Origin: Saprospiraceae bacterium
GTDB taxonomy: Bacteria; Bacteroidota; Bacteroidia; Chitinophagales; Saprospiraceae
Direction of reading: 5' to 3'
DNA length: 64,000 nucleotides
NCBI GenBank assembly: GCA_016714445.1
Contig: JADJNF010000008.1
Coordinates: 434,001 to 498,000 of the forward strand
A model generated the notes under the pieces. That model searched no databases, was not told the origin of the DNA, and was given only the letters and a program-made list of their open reading frames with translations. Position numbers and translations under genes: made by a program. Shown here piece after piece: positions 8,005 through 16,572 of the stretch. The stretch's first letter is position 1, and every line of letters starts with the position of its first letter.

Positions 8005-9240
8005 TCAATCCTTAATACATCGAACCGATCGGCCTGCAGTACGAACAGTGGTAGCTAAACCAGCACTGGCACTTCCAAAGGTTAAGCGTCGTGCTCCAGT
8101 TCCACTAACCGTACTACTCCAATAGTATCCTTCAGTACCAACTGAGGAAATCAAACCGGTATTGTAGCTTCGGATTCCGGCCGCGGGCAACTTAAGAGGC
8201 GATGCAAAAGCCCCATCTGCGTTTTGTGTGCTCCAGCTTGCTCTTTCAGCGTCTAACTCTGAATCTGTAGGTAAGCGATAACCACTTGGGCAAGGGTTGT
8301 TTATGCTACTGACACCTTGCCATAAATTGTTATTTTGAGGTGAACGCCAGTCATGGTTTACAATATTCATTATTATAAACTCTCCATGGGATGGATTGTC
8401 CACATTAACTGTTGCATTTAGTACAGAATTGACTGAAGTAGTCACTCCATCACCACTATATCGATTCACACACTGGTGGTTATCTGTACCACGTCCCCAT
8501 TGAAAAAGTAAGCCATATGATTCAACATCGAAGGAACTGGTGGCTGCACGGTTGGCACCCAAGTTTCTATCCATCCAAATCCTTCCAGTTATGGGGTTTG
8601 TAACATTCACAACTGCTGTAGGGTTAGAAGGATTACAAGAATTAGGAACTGTTAAAGCGCTAATCGTTATATTCAATGTACATATCTGCCCACCGATACT
8701 CAGAGCAAAACTAGCTATGCCTGAATTAGCTGGTGTACCAGTGATCATGTATATAATACTCCCTGATCCTATTGCAAAGGTGCCAGCAGGCAAGATGGCA
8801 GTTAGCCCTGTCACACCTGTGGAAGTCACTATTTGTCCGTTATGAAATCTACCATTGCCTTCAGTGTAGGGCACTGAAGTAGATACACCACTTAACTCAA
8901 TATTTGATATGAGTGTACCCATGATACTGGTTCCGATACAATCCAGACTACCAATTATACCGTAAGTCGCTCCTGTACAACCATCATACCAACCTTGTCC
9001 GTTATACCATTGTAAGCACTTTGATGTGGTATTATAGATTACCAAACCTTCAGCAGGTGACAAAATGCCATCTCTTTCTGTTTGTGTCAAACGTGGTGGT
9101 AAAAAGCCCTTGTTATTGTTGTTTGATCTGACATCTAATGCTGCCGATGGTTCTGGTGTCGTTGTATTTATTCCAACTTGTCCTAATGCAATTGTTGAAA
9201 GAAATATCGAAAATAAAAGATGTAAAAATTGTTGTCTCAT
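8005..9240 (-). CDS. Secreted surface protein with VGINTT N-terminal module and FISUMP domain
   Basis: This 411-residue exported protein starts with a signal peptide (1-20, ending ALGQ). It is followed by the VGINTTTPEPSAALDVRS...GFLPPRLT module seen at the N-terminus of many Bacteroidota surface and tail-fibre-like proteins. The middle (about 95-205) is a low-complexity Ser/Thr/Gly/Ile beta-rich region. The C-terminal half is a FISUMP (Fibrobacter succinogenes major paralogous) domain: GRIWMDRNLGA, YGLLFQWGRG, NPCPSGYRLPTDSEL, YYWSST and a final SVRCIKD. The likely role is cell-surface adhesion, but no ligand can be named. No type IX sorting domain is seen. The N-terminal module matches that of the truncated gene at 63572-64000. 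Confidence 0.82.
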   Translation of the reverse strand: MRQQFLHLLFSIFLSTIALGQVGINTTTPEPSAALDVRSNNNNKGFLPPRLTQTERDGILSPAEGLVIYNTTSKCLQWYNGQGWYDGCTGATYGIIGSLDCIGTSIMGTLISNIELSGVSTSVPYTEGNGRFHNGQIVTSTGVTGLTAILPAGTFAIGSGSIIYMITGTPANSGIASFALSIGGQICTLNITISALTVPNSCNPSNPTAVVNVTNPITGRIWMDRNLGANRAATSSFDVESYGLLFQWGRGTDNHQCVNRYSGDGVTTSVNSVLNATVNVDNPSHGEFIIMNIVNHDWRSPQNNNLWQGVSSINNPCPSGYRLPTDSELDAERASWSTQNADGAFASPLKLPAAGIRSYNTGLISSVGTEGYYWSSTVSGTGARRLTFGSASAGLATTVRTAGRSVRCIKD

Positions 9241-9704
9241 AATTTTTTTTATATATATAAAAATGATTTTGCAAAGATCATTTAATATTTACATTCTTTT
9301 TATGATCTTGAATTCTTTTTTTAACATTAACATCTGAACTATCTCTTTAAAACTTCGAAATTACACCCATATCGTCGCAGTTTCCGGCCGTTATCAGGCT
9401 TGATAAATTCCACTACGATGCTATACATTATGAATTTTATAATTTATCCCATCGTTTCTCAATTTTGCAACTTTTGCCAAGAATCATCGTAATAAAGTAT
9501 CAACACAAAGCGATATCTCGTTATTTAATTTACACTGGATGGGGTTTTTCTTATAGAATCAAAGATGGAAAGAAGACAGGAAGTATGATCCGGATGAATT
9601 TATCCATCTGAATAATTAATTTTAAAGAAGGTAATTAAATCGTTGAATTTGAAAAAGAACTTACACTATCACACATATGTCCGCACCCAAAGGGTATTTA
9701 AAAC
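9241..9704. other. Intergenic region upstream of the FISUMP gene, nothing recognised
   Basis: About 460 bp with no supportable gene on either strand. A weak 4-bp hairpin (GGAT/ATCC) lies near 9590. Regulatory sequences for the FISUMP gene are expected here, but no TAnnTTTG box is convincing. Confidence 0.5.
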
Positions 9705-9743
9705 AAAAATCCCTTGACAATCAATATGTTATCAAGGGATTTT
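9705..9743 (-). terminator. Intrinsic terminator of tRNA-Gln
   Basis: A 12-bp perfect stem (9706-9717 with 9732-9743) has a 14-nt loop and A/T-rich outer ends, directly downstream of the tRNA on the minus strand. Confidence 0.8.
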
Positions 9744-9745
9744 GT

Positions 9746-9815
9746 TGACCCACTAGGACTCGAACCTAGAATGACGGTACCAAAAACCGGAGTGTTACCA
9801 TTACACCATGGGTCA
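9746..9815 (-). tRNA. tRNA-Gln (anticodon TTG)
   Basis: The 70-nt minus-strand sequence folds into a cloverleaf: acceptor TGACCCA/TGGGTCA (7 bp), D stem GTGT/ACAC, anticodon loop TTTTGGT with TTG at 34-36, and T arm CTAGG-TTCGAGT-CCTAG. The anticodon stem CCGGT/ACCGT has one mismatch at its outer pair (C27-T43). CCA is not encoded. Confidence 0.93.
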
Positions 9816-9833
9816 TCGCTTCATTTGCGGGTG

Positions 9834-9841
9834 CAAAGATA
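9834..9841 (-). promoter_or_regulatory. Promoter box for tRNA-Gln
   Basis: On the minus strand this reads TATCTTTG, a perfect TAnnTTTG box, 18 bp upstream of the mature tRNA 5' end. Confidence 0.65.
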
Positions 9842-9921
9842 AAAGTATTTTCTTTTATTTGGAAACACTTTACTTACTTTTTTTAAAAAATCCTATCTTT
9901 GTATTTAATTATTCGCTTGTC

Positions 9922-10605
9922 ATGAACACTTGGTCTTTGTTTTTGAGATCTTATCCCAAAAATATTAAGTTTTATATCCTATTATTAACTGGCCTCACCA
10001 GTACATTATTTTTTTCCAAATTTATGATCTGGAATGAAACCAGACCCGGCTTGCGGATTGATGATCCATTACTTTCTCTAATAACACCGATCGACCTAAG
10101 TTTAGCAACAGGGTTATTGACAGATCTTCCTATCATTCTTGGTTTGGTGATGATCACAAAAAAACCATCAAATACCATTTATTTCCTATTTTCTATCATA
10201 GGTATCTGCTGCTTTAGGGCCATGACTTTATATTTTTTTGTTTTAGAGCCCCCGGTAGATATAATTCCGCTCAAAGACCCTATCCTGGAATCCGTCTTTT
10301 ATGGCGGCTCTGTCTTATTAAAAGACCTGTTTTTTTCAGGCCATACTGCAAATTTAATCCTGGTTGGTCTATTAATTGAACAAGTATGGTTAAAAAGACT
10401 TCTTCTTTTTTGTGCATTTGCGGTAGGTACTATGTTGATCATACAGCATGTGCATTATTCTATAGACGTATTTGCAGCACCTTTTTTTGCCATCGTCATT
10501 TACAAAATAAGTATTTATATGGGCAACAGGATGATTCTTCACGATATGTCAGAAGGTAAAAGACCCAATACCCTCATGTTTGGGTTAGGATTTAAAAATG
10601 TATAA
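9922..10605 (+). CDS. PAP2_C / sphingomyelin synthase-like membrane phosphatase or phosphotransferase
   Basis: From ATG 9922 the protein has 227 residues and about six membrane segments. The frame is open further upstream, but that part lies in the tRNA-Gln region and is rejected. The motifs LLKDLFFSGHTANL (His141) and QHVHYSIDVFAAPFF (His178, Asp182) match the C2 and C3 motifs of the PAP2_C family, whose eukaryotic members are sphingomyelin synthases using a His-His-Asp triad. A lipid phosphatase or head-group transferase at the membrane is therefore likely; the substrate is unknown. Sphingolipids occur in many Bacteroidota, so a sphingolipid role is possible. Its stop codon abuts the stop of the convergent radical SAM gene with no base between. 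Confidence 0.72.
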   Translation: MNTWSLFLRSYPKNIKFYILLLTGLTSTLFFSKFMIWNETRPGLRIDDPLLSLITPIDLSLATGLLTDLPIILGLVMITKKPSNTIYFLFSIIGICCFRAMTLYFFVLEPPVDIIPLKDPILESVFYGGSVLLKDLFFSGHTANLILVGLLIEQVWLKRLLLFCAFAVGTMLIIQHVHYSIDVFAAPFFAIVIYKISIYMGNRMILHDMSEGKRPNTLMFGLGFKNV

Positions 10606-11628
10606 TCAGGCCCAAACTTTACACCCTTCTGTACAATTGGTGCAAATGTCAATCTGATCTCTTCCCTTCAGTAATGATGTCCGGAAGCGATGGTATTGTG
10701 CTCCTCTCCATATGTCTCTGAATGTACCTTTTTTCAAATCTCCGAGTTGATGTATAGCGTCTTTATCAAAGCAACATGGTACTACGAGCCCATCCCACGT
10801 GATTACACAAGCATGCCAAAGTTTCCAACAGTGATTCAGCAATTCGTTTTTTACGGTATAAGTGCCATCTTTCTGTTGTTTATACCTCGAATATTTGTCC
10901 ATGGTGGGGATGAGATCATTTCCATTTTTATATTCATAGACCTGTGCTGTTTTAAGTTTTACTTCATCTACTCCGATTTCCCTGGCAAGCCGGTAGATAT
11001 TCGGTATCTGATGCTCATTCGGTTTAACTACCAGAAACTGAAATATGATATGTGGTGAACTGGAATGTAGTGCCTTTTTCCATTTAACTATATTTTTTGC
11101 TCCCTGAAGTACAGTCTCCAGTTTACCTTCCTTTCTATAGTTTTCGTATGTTTCCTGCGTGGTACCATCTACTGATATGATCATCCTGTCCAGCCCTGAT
11201 TCAATGGTCTTTTTAGCATTTTCATCATTCAGAAAGTGTCCGTTGGTTGATGTTATGGTATAAATTCCTTTGGATGATGCATATTTTACCATGTCCAAAA
11301 ACTTTGGATTGATATATGGTTCTCCCTGAAAGTAAAAGATAAGGTACATCAGATCCTTGCACAGATCATCTATGGTAGTGCGAAAAAAATCTTCTTTCAG
11401 ATTGCCGGTTTCTCGAGTGAAACTTCGCAGGCCCGACGGACATTCCGGACATCTGAGATTGCATGCAGTAGTGGGCTCAAAGGAGATAGTCATAGGCACG
11501 CCCCACTGAATGGGTTTACCTTTTAATTTAGTAAGTTGATACGATACATAGAGCAAGGTGATATTCCAGACTCTCCTGAAAGTCAGTTTTTTAATAAAAC
11601 TTATGGTATCTGAAATATAAAAATTCAC
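10606..11628 (-). CDS. Radical SAM/SPASM domain protein
   Basis: The 340-residue protein has the radical SAM cluster motif CNLRCPEC (Cys56, Cys60, Cys63) after SFEPTTA, which binds the [4Fe-4S] cluster that cleaves S-adenosylmethionine. A Cys-rich SPASM region at the C-terminus (CWKLWHACVITWDGLVVPCC, then ICTNCTEGC) binds auxiliary clusters. Such enzymes modify peptides, proteins or small metabolites; the substrate cannot be named and no small precursor peptide is visible next to it. The start is GTG 11628; the next Met (46) would lose the N-terminal strand. It is followed upstream by a methyltransferase on the same strand with a 35-bp gap, so the two are probably one unit. Confidence 0.85.
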   Translation of the reverse strand: MNFYISDTISFIKKLTFRRVWNITLLYVSYQLTKLKGKPIQWGVPMTISFEPTTACNLRCPECPSGLRSFTRETGNLKEDFFRTTIDDLCKDLMYLIFYFQGEPYINPKFLDMVKYASSKGIYTITSTNGHFLNDENAKKTIESGLDRMIISVDGTTQETYENYRKEGKLETVLQGAKNIVKWKKALHSSSPHIIFQFLVVKPNEHQIPNIYRLAREIGVDEVKLKTAQVYEYKNGNDLIPTMDKYSRYKQQKDGTYTVKNELLNHCWKLWHACVITWDGLVVPCCFDKDAIHQLGDLKKGTFRDIWRGAQYHRFRTSLLKGRDQIDICTNCTEGCKVWA

Positions 11629-11663
11629 AATAGGTATTTGTATTGAAGAAAACTGATTTCTGT

Positions 11664-12317
11664 TTAATGTTTGACTTGAGCTACTGTTGCAAACTGAATA
11701 TATTTAATGTCTGAAAAGAAGCCCAGCATCAACATATTAAATAGTACCGGCTTTATAGATTTACTGGCATTGATTCCTTTATGGATCAGTACTTGGTATC
11801 CTGCATTTTCGTACATTTTTATAATGCTTTTGGTAGTAAAAAATCTCACATGTGTGATGTCTAAAATACCATTGGCCTGATAGTCCCACTGTTTTTTGAA
11901 CAACAAAGCAAAAAATGTTCTGAAATATCTGATATTTGGAATCGAGCTGATGACTTTTCCTTCCGGTTTCATTTTCATTTTCAACTTACTGAGAATGGAG
12001 TAAGGATCATATAAATGTTCTAAGACGTCGTTACAAATCACCGTATCAAAATAATTGTCCGGCAACAGATCAATCAACCCATGTGCATCACCAATTAAAA
12101 CCTTATCAAGAAGTTTTGCGGCTTGATTACCCTGGGTTTCTTCATATTCTATTCCCCACACTTCACAATGATACATTTTTTTGAGATGAGCGGCATATCC
12201 ACCTTCTCCGCAACCAATTTCGAGGACAACACCGATTTTTTCCGGTAGAAAAGTCGCCATCTCTTCTCTTACATTTGAAAAATAGCCAGCAGGTTTGTCC
12301 ATCAGGGAATGACTCAT
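11664..12317 (-). CDS. Class I SAM-dependent methyltransferase
   Basis: The 217-residue protein shows the Rossmann-type motif I VVLEIGCGEGGYAAHL, an acidic residue ending strand 2 (EVWGIEYEE), and motif IV DTVICNDVLEHLYDPYSIL followed by KPEGKVISSIPNIRYFRT, the pattern of methyltransf_11/23 enzymes. Such proteins often methylate sugars, lipids or quinone-like compounds. It lies upstream of the radical SAM gene. One copy of the 62-bp dispersed repeat lies 38 bp before its ATG. Confidence 0.85.
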   Translation of the reverse strand: MSHSLMDKPAGYFSNVREEMATFLPEKIGVVLEIGCGEGGYAAHLKKMYHCEVWGIEYEETQGNQAAKLLDKVLIGDAHGLIDLLPDNYFDTVICNDVLEHLYDPYSILSKLKMKMKPEGKVISSIPNIRYFRTFFALLFKKQWDYQANGILDITHVRFFTTKSIIKMYENAGYQVLIHKGINASKSIKPVLFNMLMLGFFSDIKYIQFATVAQVKH

Positions 12318-12354
12318 GTGTATTGTGTTTTTTAATTAAGCAATAAATATATAG

Positions 12355-12416
12355 TTTTATACTCAAAATAAATTGGACTGCAAAAATTATTTTACCTAAT
12401 TTATTGATTTTGAGTA
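12355..12416 (-). repeat. 62-bp dispersed imperfect palindrome, copy A
   Basis: Read on the minus strand it starts TACTCAAAATCAATA and ends CCAATTTATTTTGAGTATAA plus AA; the two ends are inverted repeats of each other (about 13 bp, TTATACTCAAAAT). By hand alignment without gaps it matches copy D' at 59844-59905 at 52 of 62 positions. It is upstream of the methyltransferase gene. Confidence 0.7.
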
Positions 12417-12531
12417 TAATGAATACATAATTTTTCTTAAAGAAAATTATCGTCGGTATAATAAGTCAGCCATGAAGAATTACTTACTGTTTTTAACAAG
12501 CCGTAATAATGTCAGGTAATACATCAAATTA

Positions 12532-13260
12532 TTATCCATAAAGTTCATAATGTATCTGCGACTTGTCGTATTTCAGATTTATCAACAGATTTGCTACAGC
12601 TTCGTCAATCATTTTTGACCAGCCGCAGATATAAAATTGTCTTTTGGCGTGGGGGTGATTGTACTCTTTCAAATATATATCGTGAATATATCCATGATGA
12701 TAACCCGGTTTTGATTCACGGGAAAATGCTACCGAATACCTAAACAATGGATTTTCTTTGGAAAACATTTCAAATTCTTCCCGATACAAAATATTTTCTT
12801 CGCTTCGTGTACCAAAAATCAGATGAATACCTTTGAAAGGCAATTTATTTGCTTTTATATAATTGATCATACTTCTGAACGGAGCGACACCTGTTCCGGT
12901 ACAAACCATAATGATTTCTGCGGAAAGATCATCAGGTAATACAAAACCACCGTCTGGACCTTTAAACTTGATCATGGTGCCAATTTTTACCTCTTCAAAT
13001 AAGTATTTTGTGCCCAATCCTTCCGGCGATCTTACGATACACAACTCCAAAATATTGCTTTCATCCGGTCCGTTTGCAATCGAATAACTGCGCCACCTGT
13101 GAAGTCGTTTTTCACTTACAGGCAGGTCCATAGTAATAAACTGACCAGGTAAAAAATCAAAAACACCTTCTGCCTGATCAATCTCAAGTTTCATCTCCAT
13201 TGTGGTCTTTGACAAATGGGACATTGCAGCAACTCTCCCCTGATACCAAACTGTTGGCAT
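12532..13260 (-). CDS. Ferredoxin-NADP reductase type FAD/NAD-binding oxidoreductase
   Basis: The 242-residue protein has the two-domain FNR fold. The N-terminal barrel has RWRSYSIAN (RxYS FAD-binding motif, residues 57-60) and a GTMIKFKGPDGGF loop that contacts FAD. The nucleotide-binding half has VCTGTGVAPFRSM (119-131) and FYICGWSKMIDEA near the C-terminus, the CG motif for hydride transfer. It lacks the aromatic C-terminal extension and any fused ferredoxin, so it likely shuttles electrons between NAD(P)H and a small ferredoxin or flavodoxin. It is on the same strand as two DinB genes upstream, 24 bp apart. Confidence 0.88.
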   Translation of the reverse strand: MPTVWYQGRVAAMSHLSKTTMEMKLEIDQAEGVFDFLPGQFITMDLPVSEKRLHRWRSYSIANGPDESNILELCIVRSPEGLGTKYLFEEVKIGTMIKFKGPDGGFVLPDDLSAEIIMVCTGTGVAPFRSMINYIKANKLPFKGIHLIFGTRSEENILYREEFEMFSKENPLFRYSVAFSRESKPGYHHGYIHDIYLKEYNHPHAKRQFYICGWSKMIDEAVANLLINLKYDKSQIHYELYG

Positions 13261-13284
13261 AATTATTTTATATTTATATTCGAC

Positions 13285-13809
13285 TTATAACTGTATGAGC
13301 GGGTAATATCTTTCACGAATTACACTCATATGGTGTACTACGTGTCCTGCAATAGTAAAACCAAGGGCTAAAACAGAGATATCTGATTGAAAAATAAAGC
13401 CTTCTCTCTGAAGATCTTCCTGCGAAAAACTTTGGTATAATGCTATGGTGGATTTTCTGACGACATCAAACTCATACAGCAAATCATCCAACTTTCTTGA
13501 AGATCCGTGTGCATTGGATGCAAATAAATTTTCATCAAAACCTGGTAGCATCGTTTTATCATTTCTGCCGATACGCAAAGCACGATATGAAAATATTCTT
13601 TCAGTATCAATTACGTGTTGAAGAATATCCCGAATCGTCCATTTGCCTGGGGCATACACCTGATGGCCTATTTGTTTGAGTGTACTTTTTTCTTCAAGGA
13701 GGTATTCTATGTCATATTTCTGCAAAGCATCGATAATATCTGATTCAGGTACATAGTTAATATACCTTTCAAAATATTCGGGCATTTTATTAATTTGATT
13801 TTTATTCAT
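13285..13809 (-). CDS. DinB family protein (first of two)
   Basis: A 174-residue four-helix-bundle protein of the DinB/YfiT superfamily. It shows APGKWTIRDILQHVIDTERIFSYRALRI, with metal-ligand His in the HVID position, and a C-terminal AGHVVHHMSVIRERY whose HxxH pattern gives the other ligands. Relatives act in thiol transfer (bacillithiol or mycothiol type) or are of unknown function. It stands 18 bp from another DinB gene; the two have only moderate resemblance. Confidence 0.85.
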   Translation of the reverse strand: MNKNQINKMPEYFERYINYVPESDIIDALQKYDIEYLLEEKSTLKQIGHQVYAPGKWTIRDILQHVIDTERIFSYRALRIGRNDKTMLPGFDENLFASNAHGSSRKLDDLLYEFDVVRKSTIALYQSFSQEDLQREGFIFQSDISVLALGFTIAGHVVHHMSVIRERYYPLIQL

Positions 13810-13827
13810 GTTGTATGTTTTGATTAA

Positions 13828-14355
13828 TTAAATGTATTTTTCTTTTAATACTTCTACATGATGAAGTGTATGGTAAGCATTCCACATCAATATTTCCCTT
13901 AGGGTCATCTTACCCATCAGAGGATGTGGCAAGAGAATGGTATCCATGTCTTTGTCCTTAAGTTTGAGCGTTATTTTATTGATACCATCATTGAGTTGAT
14001 ATAATTTGGTTAACCAATTTTTTGCTTCTGAAAAGTCAGATGCCGGCATGTTTAGTGAAAACGGGCCGACCACTCCCTGCGACAATGCCAGCTTTTCCTT
14101 ATATCTTTTTACTACTTCATCATATGATCTTGAAGGACGGTTACTTTTACCAAACCACCATTTTAATAAAAAATTCGGCATTTGCAAAGCCTTGAGAAGT
14201 GGTTTGGAACTCTGTACCAGATGGATGACATGTTGTCCCGCAGTCCATTTGCCTTCAGGTTTTGTTACCCAAAATTCTGGCGATGTTTCATCAAATAAAG
14301 TACTCAGCAAACTTTCATTTGCCTTAAGTAGTGCCGTTATTTCCTTATTTTCCAT
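13828..14355 (-). CDS. DinB family protein (second of two)
   Basis: This 175-residue protein also has the DinB fold: PEGKWTAGQHVIHLVQSSKPLLKAL at 30-55 and a C-terminal ILMWNAYHTLHHVEVLKEKY, with His residues at the expected metal positions. The middle PNFLLKWWFGKSNRPSRSYDEVVKRY is a conserved amphipathic part of one subgroup. It is the upstream member of the tandem pair and lies 36 bp from the rlmN stop codon. Function is unknown. Confidence 0.85.
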   Translation of the reverse strand: MENKEITALLKANESLLSTLFDETSPEFWVTKPEGKWTAGQHVIHLVQSSKPLLKALQMPNFLLKWWFGKSNRPSRSYDEVVKRYKEKLALSQGVVGPFSLNMPASDFSEAKNWLTKLYQLNDGINKITLKLKDKDMDTILLPHPLMGKMTLREILMWNAYHTLHHVEVLKEKYI

Positions 14356-14391
14356 ACGCTTGAAACTGAAATATTTTATACAATGTTGATT

Positions 14392-15441
14392 TTATTCTTT
14401 ATTCGCCAATTGTCCACAGGCCGCATCAATATCTTTGCCTCGGCTTCTGCGTACAGTAACCATTATATCCTGATTTCGCAGGTGTCTTGAAAATAAATTA
14501 ATTTTGTCTTCGTCTGCTTTTATATATTCAGACCCATCGATTGGATTGTATTCTATGATATTTACTTTTACAGGAAATGATTTACATAGTTTTACAAGAT
14601 TTTTTGCATCTTCTATGCTGTCATTAAAATTATTGAAAGCAATATATTCGTAACTTATCTTATTTCCGGTCTTTTTATAGAAGTAATCCAGAGACTCCAT
14701 CAAAATTTCCAGGTTATTCTGTTCATTGATAGGCATGATTTCGTTTCTTTTTACATCATCCGCGGCATGTAGTGATAGAGCAAGATTAAATTTTACATCA
14801 TCATCTGCCAACTTTTTTATCATTTTGGCAATGCCGGCAGTACTGACCGTGATACGTCGAGGAGAGATGTTCAGTCCATAAGGTTCTGTAAGAAGTGCTA
14901 TACTTTCCATAGTGCTGCTGTATGCCAGTAAAGGTTCACCCATTCCCATATATACAACATTGGTAAGAGGGTGGCCATAGGTTTCCATACATTGTTTGTT
15001 TACCAATACAAATTGATCATATATTTCTGCCCCATCCAGATTTCTCAATCTTTTCATCTGTCCTGTAGCACAAAATTTACATGTCAGACTACAGCCTACT
15101 TGCGTGGACACACATACAGTAAACCGATCATCGTCCGGTACAGGAATGAGAACCGATTCAATTTTATGTCCGTCGTGTAGTGTAAACCTGCTTTTTATAG
15201 TGCCATCGGAAGACTTTTGTATCTTATCGATTCTGATAGCCAGGATAACAAATTTTTCATCGAGACTTTGGCGCAGAGACTTAGAAAGATTGGTCATTTC
15301 TTCAAAAGAGTGGGCAGATTTTTGCCACAACCATTCATAAATTTGTTTGGCCCTGAAAGAAGGTTCACCCATGTCAGACATGAATGTTCTTATTTCATCT
15401 AATGAGAGTTTTCTGATGTCCAGCTTAAAATTTTCACTCAT
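14392..15441 (-). CDS. rlmN: 23S rRNA (adenine-2503-C2)/tRNA methyltransferase RlmN
   Basis: RlmN is a radical SAM enzyme that methylates C2 of A2503 in 23S rRNA and A37 of some tRNAs. The chosen start, ATG 15441, gives 349 residues beginning MSENFKLDIRKLSL, the family's usual length; the open frame continues 12 codons upstream, but that part overlaps the promoter box. Key motifs are VCVSTQVGCSLTCKFCATG (the cluster-binding CxxxCxxC), NVVYMGMGEPL, TVSTAGI and a C-terminal VRRSRGKDIDAACGQLA containing the conserved catalytic Cys. It lies downstream of a glycosyltransferase gene and appears to have its own promoter. Confidence 0.95.
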   Translation of the reverse strand: MSENFKLDIRKLSLDEIRTFMSDMGEPSFRAKQIYEWLWQKSAHSFEEMTNLSKSLRQSLDEKFVILAIRIDKIQKSSDGTIKSRFTLHDGHKIESVLIPVPDDDRFTVCVSTQVGCSLTCKFCATGQMKRLRNLDGAEIYDQFVLVNKQCMETYGHPLTNVVYMGMGEPLLAYSSTMESIALLTEPYGLNISPRRITVSTAGIAKMIKKLADDDVKFNLALSLHAADDVKRNEIMPINEQNNLEILMESLDYFYKKTGNKISYEYIAFNNFNDSIEDAKNLVKLCKSFPVKVNIIEYNPIDGSEYIKADEDKINLFSRHLRNQDIMVTVRRSRGKDIDAACGQLANKE

Positions 15442-15445
15442 ATGG

Positions 15446-15477
15446 CAAAGATAAAACTTATCACACCCTGATTCCAA
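15446..15477 (-). promoter_or_regulatory. Promoter for rlmN, predicting a leaderless mRNA
   Basis: On the minus strand TTG (15475-15477), a 21-bp spacer and TATCTTTG (15446-15453) fit the Bacteroidota promoter. The box ends 5 nt before ATG 15441, so the transcript would start at or next to the start codon. Confidence 0.6.
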
Positions 15478-16539
15478 CTATTTTGGTGAATAATTGATTT
15501 TAGCGAATTGTTTTTCAATAATTCCAGCCAATTGACCGATTTTATCTTGATGAAGATTATTATATTTATCATTTACCGCCAATGTTTGTCCAAGGTATTC
15601 CTGTTCTGTCTGTCCGGGTGTAGGTATAAATATGGCGTGTATATCCAGATTTACAATATCCATGATGGTCGAATAACCGGACCTGGAAATTAGCAACTTC
15701 GAACTATTGAGAATTTCTTCTACCTCATTTGATGTGAGCAAACTTCTTAAAGATATGTGCTCAGGAAGGGTTATGACATCGTATTCTTTTTCATTTCCTG
15801 TGACAAAAAGTATTCTATATTGTTTCAGGACAATTAATTGTTTTATCAGTTCTTTTTCCAATATAGACCTTTGTGGTTCAGGGCCAGATAACATCACACA
15901 AATATCCCAGTTCATAGGCAGCACCAGTTTTTTTATTCTGGTGATAGGGCCAATAAATATTTTTTTAATATTATTACCTTGGGTGAGTGCAGGACAAAGT
16001 GATCCTTTATCAGAATAATCCGGAACCAGACAAATGTCAAATTTTTTGATAAACCATTGGTGCACTTTACTTCCCAAAAGTGAGATTATTGGATAATTAT
16101 GCAATATGTTTACCTGATGTGTCATGTATATATTTTTCACAGCAGGGCATCTGAAACCAAAACGATTGTCTGACAATATAATGGTTGCATGATAGTTATT
16201 GACTATTTTAATGGCAGACTGCCTTTCTTTTAAAAAGGCCCTAATGATTGATGGAAGTATCATTAAAATATTTAAAATAATGCTTCTGAACGTATACCTG
16301 ATGTGGTAAGAAGGAAGTTCTTCAAATCGCATACCAGGAAACTCCTTTTTTAACAAGGCTAAAGATGCTCCGTCTGATGCAATGATCACCTGTTTGCAGA
16401 TGGATTTAAGATAATGAATTACAGGTATACATCTTGTAGCATGACCGAGCCCCCAATTTAGAGGTGCTATGATTACAATGTCATCAGCACTAAAATGCCG
16501 GGTCAATATTTTATGAAAGATCGGGCTAATCGTGTCCAT
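15478..16539 (-). CDS. MurG/UGT-like glycosyltransferase
   Basis: A 353-residue GT-B type protein. The N-terminal APLNWGLGHATRCIPVIHYL is a Gly-rich acceptor-binding loop like that of MurG and of the undecorated 'glycosyltransferase family protein' group. The C-terminal half has NSSKLLISRSGYSTIMDIVNLDIHAIFIPTPGQTEQEYLGQTL, the nucleotide-sugar binding region (SRSGYST, then a Pro-rich loop ending EQEYLG). There is no signal peptide, so it acts on the cytoplasmic face of the membrane. The acceptor is unknown. It lies between rng and rlmN on the same strand, 33 bp from rng. Confidence 0.82.
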   Translation of the reverse strand: MDTISPIFHKILTRHFSADDIVIIAPLNWGLGHATRCIPVIHYLKSICKQVIIASDGASLALLKKEFPGMRFEELPSYHIRYTFRSIILNILMILPSIIRAFLKERQSAIKIVNNYHATIILSDNRFGFRCPAVKNIYMTHQVNILHNYPIISLLGSKVHQWFIKKFDICLVPDYSDKGSLCPALTQGNNIKKIFIGPITRIKKLVLPMNWDICVMLSGPEPQRSILEKELIKQLIVLKQYRILFVTGNEKEYDVITLPEHISLRSLLTSNEVEEILNSSKLLISRSGYSTIMDIVNLDIHAIFIPTPGQTEQEYLGQTLAVNDKYNNLHQDKIGQLAGIIEKQFAKINYSPK

Positions 16540-16572
16540 TTAAGGACCTAAAGGTAATAAAATCTATTTTAA

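Noticed and set aside
8540..8845. 101-codon plus-strand frame within the FISUMP gene
   Set aside because: Antisense to a gene with signal peptide and known domains; hydrophobic low-complexity translation.
9808..9921. N-terminal extension of the PAP2_C gene
   Set aside because: It begins within the tRNA-Gln and includes its promoter; ATG 9922 gives a normal start before the first helix.
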